A stretch of DNA of 34,795 nt, from the NCBI RefSeq assembly GCF_900115245.1, contig NZ_FOVT01000029.1, positions 1 to 34,795 of the forward strand, in the 5' to 3' direction. Source of the DNA: Mesorhizobium sp. NFR06. Lineage in GTDB: Bacteria > Pseudomonadota > Alphaproteobacteria > Rhizobiales > Rhizobiaceae. Within the stretch, counting starts at the first letter, position 1; each line of letters opens with the position of its first letter. A program made the translations under genes and the position numbers. Below are positions 1 through 6,889 of the stretch, in pieces. Under the pieces are notes generated by a model that was not told the DNA's origin, made no database searches, and saw nothing but the letters and a program-made list of their open reading frames with translations.

Positions 1-246
1 CGTCAGATCGCCATTCTCGGCCATCCGCTGGCGCACGAAGTCGGCGTGAGCGGCCAACTTGCCGCCGCCAGTGCCATGGCCTTGCCGGCGCGGCTCAAGC
101 GAGCCCCGCTCGGCGCGCAGCTTCATCAGATCGTTCACGAACTTCGGCGAAACCCGGAAATGACGCGACGCCTCACGGTTGCTGTTGCCCTCATCCACAA
201 ACGCCGCAACACGCTTACGCAACGCCATCGGTAACGGCTTGCCCAT
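1..246 (-). CDS. IS630-family transposase, N-terminal part (cut by window edge)
   Basis: On the minus strand an ATG at 246-244 opens a frame that runs without a stop to the window edge (82 codons). The product starts MGKPLPMALRKRVAAFVDEG and continues with a helix-turn-helix-like stretch (NREASRHFRVSPKFVNDLMK), then a Gly/His linker. This is the N-terminal DNA-binding half of IS630-type (Tc1/mariner-like DDE) transposases, recognised from memory of the family. The catalytic DDE domain lies outside the window. A purine-rich GGAAGGGAGA lies about 5 bases before the ATG and fits a ribosome binding site. Its 5' side faces the broken regulator that ends at 308, so the element is probably inserted in that gene. 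Intactness of the transposase cannot be judged here. Confidence 0.85.
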   Translation of the reverse strand, partial: MGKPLPMALRKRVAAFVDEGNSNREASRHFRVSPKFVNDLMKLRAERGSLEPRRQGHGTGGGKLAAHADFVRQRMAENGDLT

Positions 247-327
247 CACGGTTCTCCCTTCCGCCGCAATGAATCATCAAACCGTCATTCAGGGAATCCC
301 GAATCCTTTAAAGGGCGACGTGCTTTA
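1..327 (-). mobile_element. End of an IS630-like insertion sequence (partial)
   Basis: The element contains the transposase start and about 80 bp of non-coding end sequence. IS630 elements insert at TA and duplicate it. A TA at 326-327 lies exactly where the regulator reading (ending ...IFACL) changes from TPR-like sequence to six unrelated residues and a stop, so I place the boundary there. The end carries a short palindromic stretch around 290-312 (TTCAGGGAATCCCGAA and CCTTTAAAGG). The boundary is inferred: only one end is in the window, so terminal inverted repeats cannot be compared. Confidence 0.6.
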
Positions 328-1836
328 GGCAGGCGAAGATCGCCGCAAGCGTTCGCTGTGCGCCGATCGGGATCTTGGACATTTTCCGCATCGCCGTCAG
401 CGCGGCCCCGCAATCGTTCTTTTCATAGAGCGCCCAGCCCATCTGCCAGTTGAACCAGTCAGGGTAAAAAGGATCGATGCCCATTGCCTGCTTGATCCGA
501 TCGATCGCTTCGTCTGTACGGCCAACCCAGACCAGCGGATCCGTACTGGCGACGAGAATTTCCGAGTTGCTGGGGTTCAGGGCGATCGCCTGGTCAAACC
601 GCGCGAGGGCCTGCTCGACCTCGCCGGCTTGAGCATGCGCGCTGGCGCGCGCCCAGTACGACTCGGCATCGTCCGGAGCGAGCAGGATGGCTTGTCGGCG
701 TATTCGGCGGCAAGCTTTAAGGCCTCGTCACGGCTGCGTTCTTGCTCGTGCCACCCGAACATCGCATCGAAGCGATAGGAGTGTGCCAGCCCGATATAGC
801 CGAACTGCGAGCTCGGATCCGCTTCGATCGCCTTGAGGTTGAATTGCCGTTGCAACTCGAACCCCGTGGCGGAGAAATCCTTTTGTATCTCGGCAAGCCC
901 CATCAGGTAATAGTGGAGCGCGCTGACCCGGGCGGCGCCGCTCTGCGGCCAGGGGCGCTCGATCCTGTGCCCGACACGGTCCGCCAGCGTGCGGATGATG
1001 TCCTCCTGGATGACGAAAAGATCGCCGATTTCGCGATCGTAGGAATTGGCCCAGACATGAGATCCGTCGTGCGCGTTCAGCAACTGGGCGCTCACCTTCA
1101 GCCGGTCTCCAGCCTTCTGCTGGCTGCCTTCGAGCAGGTAGTCGACGCCGAGGTCATCTCCAATTTGCCGGGCGTCGGTGGGCTTGCCGCGGTACTTGAA
1201 GCTCGAGTTCCGCGCGATGACGGCATAAGTCTTGCTCCGTGATAGCTCGGTGATAATCCCTTCGGCGACGGCATCGCTGAGATATCCCTTATCGGCGCCT
1301 GTGCTCATGTCATCGAAGGGAAGGACCGCGATCCTCGGCATGTCGCTCGAACGAATTGGAGCGGCTCGCCGTATTTCCGCGCCATAGTATGCGCCGATCG
1401 CTGCCGCAACGAGAACGATTGCAGCAAGAATGAAGCCGCGCTGCGAAAATCGCGTCTTGGCAGGTTCCATGCCGGCTGCGGCGTTTGGGTCCGCGTCCGA
1501 CCGATCGGCGTTTAGTCGGTAGCCTCTCCTTGGGACGGTTTCCACGATCACGTGCGCGTCGTCCGCCAACGCGCGGCGAATATCGGCAATGCATTGCGTG
1601 AGACTGTCGTCGGTCACGAAGGTATCGGGCCAAACCGCCTGCATCAGCGCATCCTTGGACACGATTTCGCCCGGTCGCGCCGCGAGCACAGAGAGCACCT
1701 CGGCGGACTGGCTGCGAAGACTGACCGCTTTGCCTTCGACGGTTCGGAATTCTTTGCTTTTGGTCAGGAAGACAAAACCGCGAAACGTGACCGTTTCAGC
1801 AGATTTCGGGCCAATTTCAGGGGCCGTTCGGGACAT
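308..1836 (-). pseudogene. CadC-like membrane transcription regulator (wHTH, TolB/FlgO-like domain, TPR), frameshifted and truncated
   Basis: The ATG at 1836 follows AGGAAGG. Residues 17-110 form an OmpR/CadC-type winged helix ending in VETVPRRGYRLNA; about 134-151 is a single membrane segment; about 167-290 resembles the TolB/FlgO-like domain (RIAVLPFDDMSTG, YLLEGS); tetratricopeptide-like repeats follow. The first frame loses similarity after residue 382 (AAEYADK). Restoring one G near 688-693 (AAG CCA to AAG GCC) gives a convincing TPR continuation (ILLAPDDAESYWARASAHA, FDQAIALNP, DEAIDRIKQAMGIDP) down to a stop at 308-310. That stop seems to be supplied by the inserted IS. Such proteins sense an envelope signal through the C-terminal region and regulate by the cytoplasmic wHTH. 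The C-terminal TPR part is incomplete, so function is doubtful. The frameshift could also be a sequencing error. Confidence 0.8.
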
Positions 1837-1924
1837 TTCACCTTCCTGGCGCGCTTCCTAGTTTAGCCCATTCGGCCGTCGCCTCCAAGCGATCCCAGCA
1901 GCACCGGATGAGGCGGAGGACGAC

Positions 1925-2278
1925 ATGAACCGCACCAAGCTCATCATCGCTCTCGCCCTTCTTTTGGCAGCGCAAACGGCTGCAAAAACAGATTCCCGTA
2001 CTGTGAGGTCCTGTGGTCCCGATCATGTCGACCAGGTTGCCTTAGAGGAGGTCCGACCCAGCCCCCGCCGTTATTTTGTCGCCAGCCCTAAGTCGATGGA
2101 CAACCGGGCCATCGCTGTCACAATCCTTCTGACCAACCAAGGCGAGCTCATCAGGCTCCCCGAGATGAAACCCATGACCTCCATGGCCGAGTGCAGAGCT
2201 TGGACCCATCAACAGGAGTTCATGCCCGCACTCCCCGGCTATCTCGCCACCTTCCATTACTGCGACGACGCATTGTGA
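1925..2278 (+). CDS. Small secreted protein of unknown function
   Basis: The frame of 117 residues starts at an ATG with GGAGG 5-6 bases upstream (1916-1920). The N-terminus MNRTKLIIALALLLAAQTAA is a good signal peptide. The mature part is about 95 residues with three cysteines (RSCGP, AECRA, HYCDD) and no family I recognise. It is transcribed divergently from the regulator at 1836, with 88 bp between the two starts. It could be a target of that regulator, but this is inference. The strong ribosome binding site and signal peptide favour a real gene. Confidence 0.55.
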   Translation: MNRTKLIIALALLLAAQTAAKTDSRTVRSCGPDHVDQVALEEVRPSPRRYFVASPKSMDNRAIAVTILLTNQGELIRLPEMKPMTSMAECRAWTHQQEFMPALPGYLATFHYCDDAL

Positions 2279-2405
2279 GCTATGCCGAGCCGGCACGACG
2301 ATGGTCAGTCGCGGCGTTTCGCGGGGCTATACAGGACGTTCGACCGTCAGGTAACACCGTTCCATGCCAGTGGCGGAGGCGCCTTCAAGCGGCAGCTCTT
2401 CAGGT

Positions 2406-2912
2406 TTAACGGCCCAGCACCAGCGCCCAGTAGCGCAGGCTGGGGTCGCGGCCGTCGCGCACATAGGCGAGCCCGAAGCGGCCGAAGTCCGGGTCGAGCA
2501 TGTTGCGGCGGTGGCCGTCCGAATGCATCCAGATATCGAACAGCTTTTCAAGATCGAAGCGGCCCTCGGCGATATTCTCGCCAGCGGCGCCGCGCACGCG
2601 ATTGTCCTTCATGCGCGAGGCGAAATCCTTGCCCCAGCCGGTCGTGTGGCTCATGCGCTCGCGCGATGCCATGTAGCCGGCCTGCTGGAGCGCTGCCTGT
2701 TCGAGCTGCGCATCCGGAACCAGCGCCGGCAGTCCGGCCGATGTGCGGATTGTGCTCAACGTGGTGATAGCGGAGGACGAAACACCGGCGCCTTCGCCGG
2801 TCGGCAGCGAGACGCTGCCGCAGGCGGCAATGCCGCCAAGCGCCGCAAGGCCAATGGCCGTGAGCAGCGTGCGTCTGTCGAGATTGCGGGATTCGGTGGC
2901 CGGGCGGGTCAT
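2406..2912 (-). CDS. CAP/SCP-domain lipoprotein
   Basis: The protein has 168 residues from the ATG at 2912 (AGAGG four bases upstream). Upstream in-frame starts at 2936 and 2981 have no clear binding site and would bury the export signal. The N-terminus carries DRRTLLTAIG, which may be a twin-arginine-like signal, and a lipobox IAAC with Cys31, so the product is probably a lipid-anchored envelope protein. The rest matches the bacterial CAP (SCP/PR1-like) fold: an N-terminal helix with RTSAGLPALVPDAQLEQAAL, then MSHTTGW, GENIAEG and WMHSDGHRRNMLDP, which supply the conserved His and Glu residues. Biochemical role in bacteria is mostly unknown. It is divergent from the membrane protein at 3080, with a 167-bp shared upstream region. 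Confidence 0.88.
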   Translation of the reverse strand: MTRPATESRNLDRRTLLTAIGLAALGGIAACGSVSLPTGEGAGVSSSAITTLSTIRTSAGLPALVPDAQLEQAALQQAGYMASRERMSHTTGWGKDFASRMKDNRVRGAAGENIAEGRFDLEKLFDIWMHSDGHRRNMLDPDFGRFGLAYVRDGRDPSLRYWALVLGR

Positions 2913-3079
2913 GCGACCTCTGATACCGGCGATCATGGCTTTTGCCGGGCAGGTGATGAAAATCGCATGAAGCGGCGACAATTCCCGGAAGATCGGCTAT
3001 CATCGCGGCGTTTTTGAAAGTGGCAGCCACGGGCGGCCATCCAGGCGGTGACCGCCCCCGCGGAATACGGAGGACGGTT

Positions 3080-3904
3080 ATGGCTGGTTTTCATGTCATG
3101 GCGGACGCGCGAGGGATGCATGTGCAGCCCACGGTGCGCCATATCACCACGTCGGATCTTTGGGATGCGCTGCGGCTCGGCGCGGAGGATTTCTGGGCCA
3201 AGCCTTCGCACTACGTGTTCCTGTGCCTGATCTATCCGATCGTCGGCCTGATCCTGACGCGGTGGACCTCCGGCTCCAGTGCCATCCAGCTCGTCTATCC
3301 GCTGATGTCGGGCTTCGCCCTGATCGGCCCCTTCGCTGCCATCGGCCTCTATGAGATCAGCCGCCGGCGCGAGCTCGGCATGAGCAGCCGCTGGCACCAT
3401 GCGCTCGACGTGCGCCATTCGCCGGCGCTGCCGTCGATCGCGGTCATCGGCGTCCTGCTCTTCGCGCTGTTCCTTTTGTGGCTGTTCACTGCGCAGTCGC
3501 TCTATACCAGCCTGTTCGGCACCGAGCCGCCCGCTTCGGTCGGGGCTTTCGTGCGTGACGTGCTGACGACCGGGAAGGGCTGGACGCTGATCCTCGTCGG
3601 CAACGCAGTCGGCTTCGTTTTCGCCGCTGTCGTTTTGGCCACCACCGTGATTGCCTTCCCGCTGCTGCTCGACCGTGACGTCGGCGCCGTCTCGGCGATC
3701 GAAACCTCGGCCCGCGCCGTGATGGCCAATCCGCTGCAAATGGCGCTCTGGGGCCTGACGGTCGCCATATTGCTGGTGATCGGTTCGATCCCGCTCTTTG
3801 CCGGGCTCGCCGTCGTCATGCCGATCCTCGGCCACGCGACCTGGCACCTCTATCGCAAGGTGGTCGAGCCGGAGCAGATAAAGCCCGTCCGCCGGCCGAT
3901 GTAG
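3080..3904 (+). CDS. DUF2189-type integral membrane protein
   Basis: I chose the ATG at 3080 because GGAGG lies six bases upstream (3069-3073). A longer frame from 3014 has no such site. The product has 274 residues. After about 20 polar residues it reads TSDLWDALRLGAEDFWAKPS, which resembles the start of the DUF2189 domain, followed by about six membrane segments (YVFLCLIYPIVGLIL, LIGPFAAIGLYE, IAVIGVLLFALFLLWLF, LILVGNAVGFVFAAVVLA and two near the C-terminus, ending HATWHLYRKVV). Members sit in the inner membrane; their function is unknown. The gene is convergent with the exporter ending at 3930; no strong terminator is visible in the 25-bp gap. Confidence 0.88.
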   Translation: MAGFHVMADARGMHVQPTVRHITTSDLWDALRLGAEDFWAKPSHYVFLCLIYPIVGLILTRWTSGSSAIQLVYPLMSGFALIGPFAAIGLYEISRRRELGMSSRWHHALDVRHSPALPSIAVIGVLLFALFLLWLFTAQSLYTSLFGTEPPASVGAFVRDVLTTGKGWTLILVGNAVGFVFAAVVLATTVIAFPLLLDRDVGAVSAIETSARAVMANPLQMALWGLTVAILLVIGSIPLFAGLAVVMPILGHATWHLYRKVVEPEQIKPVRRPM

Positions 3905-3929
3905 GAAAGCAACCGCCAGGGGCCGTTGG

Positions 3930-4562
3930 CTATCGCTGCGCCTCTGTCGCCATCTTCAGCGCCAGCGCGGTCAGCACCGTGCCCATCATCCAGCGCTGGA
4001 CGACCAGCCAGAACGGCCGTCCGGCAAGGAAGGTGGCGATCGAGCCGGCGGTCACCGCGATGATGGCGTTGACGGTGAGGCTGATCGAGATCTGCGTCAC
4101 GCCCAGCACCAGAAGCTGGGACAGCACATGACCCTTGGCCGGGTCGATGAACTGCGGCAAGAGTGAGAGATAGAGCACCGCCACTTTCGGGTTGAGCAGG
4201 TTGGTCATCAGCCCCATGACGAACAGTTTGCGCGGCCCGTCCCTCGGCAGTTCGCGGACCTGAAAGGGCGAGCGTCCGCCGGGCTTGAGCGCCTGCCAGG
4301 CCAGCCACAGAAGATAGAGCGCGCCGGCGAAGCGCAGCGCGTCATAGGCGTAAGGCACGGCGAAGATCAGCGCGGTGATGCCGAAAGCGGCCGACACCAC
4401 ATAGAACAGGAAGCCCAGCGCCACGCCGCCCAGCGAGATCAGCCCGGCTTTCGGCCCTTGCGACAGCGAACGCGAGACCAGGTAGATCATGTTCGGTCCA
4501 GGCGTGAGCACCATGCCGAGGCAGATCAGCGCGAAGGTCAGATGATTGGCGGCGTCGGGCAT
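3930..4562 (-). CDS. LysE/RhtB-family amino-acid exporter
   Basis: The protein has 210 residues from an ATG at 4562, with GGAG about 8 bases upstream. The upstream extension of the same frame runs into a palindromic repeat and is not coding-like. The product shows the family hallmark LGMVLTPGPNMIYLVSRSLS at about residues 15-34, then a glycine-rich second helix (GPKAGLISLGGVALGFLFYV) and about six membrane helices in total. RhtB/LysE proteins export amino acids or related small metabolites across the inner membrane using the proton motive force. The substrate cannot be read from the sequence. The gene stands alone: DUF2189 is convergent on one side and a repeat lies on the other. Confidence 0.9.
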   Translation of the reverse strand: MPDAANHLTFALICLGMVLTPGPNMIYLVSRSLSQGPKAGLISLGGVALGFLFYVVSAAFGITALIFAVPYAYDALRFAGALYLLWLAWQALKPGGRSPFQVRELPRDGPRKLFVMGLMTNLLNPKVAVLYLSLLPQFIDPAKGHVLSQLLVLGVTQISISLTVNAIIAVTAGSIATFLAGRPFWLVVQRWMMGTVLTALALKMATEAQR

Positions 4563-4670
4563 TGATAGCTCCAGGAAAGCGCGGCAGATGTGCGCCGCTT
4601 CGGGAGAGGGCGCAAGACCTTCAGGCCGCGAGCTTTTGCGCCAGCGCTCACAATTGGCGAAACCGGTGAG

Positions 4671-4856
4671 GCTGCCAATCTCCCCCCTTGTGGGGGAGAT
4701 GCCTGGCAAGGCAGAGGGGGGCGCTGTCCCGCCGGCCTCTCAACCACCTTATGCATGTCGGTTGTTGGGAAAAATGCATCACGCCTGGGTGGGCGTTTCT
4801 TCGCGCCCCCCTCTGTCCTGCCGGACATCTCCCCCACAAGGGGGGAGATTGGCAGC
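4671..4856. repeat. Long inverted repeat with two 54-bp arms
   Basis: The left arm is 4671-4724 and the right arm 4803-4856. By hand alignment the reverse complement of the right arm matches the left at 50 of 54 bases. Each arm also contains its own hairpin (CTCCCCC, short loop, GGGGGAG), so the whole unit can fold as nested stems around a 78-bp spacer. It fills most of the 307-bp gap between the LysE-type gene and the second TadG-like gene. It ends 14 bp after the TadG-like stop codon. Elements of this look are common between genes in rhizobia (recalled). It could stop transcription or stabilise mRNA; no T-tract of a classic terminator is seen. Confidence 0.9.
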
Positions 4857-4869
4857 TTCCGCGCCTGCG

Positions 4870-6843
4870 CTATCCCACCACCCGCAAATTCGACAACTCG
4901 TTCGCAATCTCCTTGAAATTGTCGGACAGCGTTGCCCCGGTCGCGTTCCAGAACAGCTTGGCCGGTTTGCTGGGGTCGGTCGGATCCTTGCGGAAGCGGG
5001 AGTCGGACGAGCAGGCCTTCAGCGCATTCATCGCCTTGACGTCGCCGGCGTCGGAGGACGACATGTCGAGCGCCACCGTCATCACCATGATGTTGGCCGC
5101 CTTGGCGTTGTCGCACAGCTTCGCCATCTGCTCGTTCATCGCCGCGGTATAGTTGCTCGACGAATAGTTGAACTGGCCGATCGCGCTCGACGTGCCGCCG
5201 AACAGGCGGGTGACAGCGGTGCCATTATAGCCGACGCCGGTGTAGCCATAGCCGGCATAGGTCGACTTGTTGCCGGCCGGGTCGGAACTTACCGTCGAAT
5301 AGGTGTTCTCGCCGTCGGTGAGCACGATGACGACCTTGTCGTTGCCGCGCTCGGTTTCAGGCCTCCCCTCGGTGAAAGGCGCGGCGCTCGACACGGTGCG
5401 CCAGCCCCAGGCCATGCCCTCGGGCACATTGGTGTTGCCGTTGGGCTGCATCAGGTCGATCGCCGCCTTGATCGTCGCAAGCCCATCAGCGTTGGCGACG
5501 TCGGTGAGCGGCGTGATCGGCGTGGTGGTGCAGCTGTAGTTGGGACCGGCGCCCGGGTTCAGCGCCGGAGCATCGATGGGCCGGGGCTGAAAATACTTGG
5601 CCATGTTCGACTGCCTGGTCTTGCCCGTGCTGCTCGACGGGTCGTCGTTCCACCAGCTGTTCGCCGCGCCATAGGTCTTCGGGTTCGGTTCAAGGGGATT
5701 CTGCGTTACCTTCCAGTGGTTGCCGGGCTCGTCCGGAGCGAACATCGGCACGAACATCGTGGCGGGGTCGCCGACGCCGATCCCGGTATTGTTGGGGCCC
5801 CCCGAGGCGGGCGTATCGTCGACATTGTAGGGGTAGGGTCGGACTTCCACACAGCCTTGCCAGCTGGCGAACGGGCCGTAGGTGTCGTTGTAGTCGTATT
5901 CCGTGTGGCTGTGCGAGCAGGTGTGGTTCGAACGATATGTGTCGCAGACGGTGCGCGCGCTGCCGACGACGCGCTCGTGGCTGGTCACCACCTTCATGTC
6001 TTGGTAGAGCTCGAAACGGCTCAGGACCTGGTCTTCCTCGTCGCTCCAGCTGGCGCCTTTCTTGTACCAGATACCATTGATCTTCTGGGCGTATTTGTCG
6101 GAAGCGTTCAGCGTCGACCAGTCGAAATTCTCATTTGCGATCGGCGACAGTCCATAGACGTCCATCCAGGGGGCGTTGTCGTTGTCCGGCCCGACATTGA
6201 CCGAGGCAGCGAACGGCACGAGGCTGAACTGAACCGGCTTGTCGATCTGCTTGATCTGCGCTGCCTGCTGCGCCAGCGTGTCGACGAGCTGCTTGGCGGC
6301 CTGCTTGAGCAGGTCGATGCGCTTCTGTCCCAAGCCGGTGCCGGGCGTCGTCATGGAGCCCGAATTGTCGAGCACCATCGCCACTTCCAGCGTGTTCTTC
6401 AGCCGCACCTGCGAGCACATCTCGATCTGGATCGGCTTGTGCGCGTCGCCGTCGGATGCGCCATTGAGCAAAGCCGCGGCCGGATAGAAATAGGGATGAT
6501 AGGTGAGCGTCGCGCAAAGCTTCATCACGCCGCCGCCGGTCTGGCTGCTCGGCAGCGTCACATCGAGCGCAAGGTTGCCGGGGTCGATACCGTTGAGGTT
6601 GGAATTGAAGAAGCCGGCCGCATAGGCCCTGATCGCGTCATCCGTCGCACCTTGCGACAGCCGCACCGCGGCGGCGAAGTTGGCCGAATCCAGCGCGTTC
6701 AGCACCATCTGCTTCTCGCGGTTGAGCTCGGTGAAATCGACGCCCACTGCCACCGCCCCCATCAGCGGCACCATGGCGACCGCCGTCACCATGGCATAGT
6801 TGCCGCGCCGGTCGCGGCAGAATTGATGCCAGAATTTGCGCAT
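4870..6843 (-). CDS. TadG-like pilus-assembly protein with von Willebrand A domain (paralog 2)
   Basis: The protein has 657 residues. The N-terminus DRRGNYAMVTAVAMVPLMGA is the TadE/TadG-type segment: a short cytosolic stretch and one membrane helix (about 16-36) that leaves the bulk outside the membrane. A vWA domain follows, with the metal-site motif DNSGSM at 159-164 and the later parts TNVPEGMAWGWRT and VVIVLTDGENTY. A large insert (about 250-470) rich in aromatic residues, Cys and Asn sits between the MIDAS motif and the rest of the domain. It ends ATGATLSDNFKEIANELSNL. TadG proteins are linked to Flp/Tad pilus assembly, but no tad ATPase, secretin or pilin gene is in the window. It lies 46 bp downstream of a close paralog, probably in the same transcript. 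Confidence 0.9.
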   Translation of the reverse strand: MRKFWHQFCRDRRGNYAMVTAVAMVPLMGAVAVGVDFTELNREKQMVLNALDSANFAAAVRLSQGATDDAIRAYAAGFFNSNLNGIDPGNLALDVTLPSSQTGGGVMKLCATLTYHPYFYPAAALLNGASDGDAHKPIQIEMCSQVRLKNTLEVAMVLDNSGSMTTPGTGLGQKRIDLLKQAAKQLVDTLAQQAAQIKQIDKPVQFSLVPFAASVNVGPDNDNAPWMDVYGLSPIANENFDWSTLNASDKYAQKINGIWYKKGASWSDEEDQVLSRFELYQDMKVVTSHERVVGSARTVCDTYRSNHTCSHSHTEYDYNDTYGPFASWQGCVEVRPYPYNVDDTPASGGPNNTGIGVGDPATMFVPMFAPDEPGNHWKVTQNPLEPNPKTYGAANSWWNDDPSSSTGKTRQSNMAKYFQPRPIDAPALNPGAGPNYSCTTTPITPLTDVANADGLATIKAAIDLMQPNGNTNVPEGMAWGWRTVSSAAPFTEGRPETERGNDKVVIVLTDGENTYSTVSSDPAGNKSTYAGYGYTGVGYNGTAVTRLFGGTSSAIGQFNYSSSNYTAAMNEQMAKLCDNAKAANIMVMTVALDMSSSDAGDVKAMNALKACSSDSRFRKDPTDPSKPAKLFWNATGATLSDNFKEIANELSNLRVVG

Positions 6844-6889
6844 TTTTTAGCGGCTCCCGCCGGCGGATTTTCTGTCGGTCACGTGCCGC

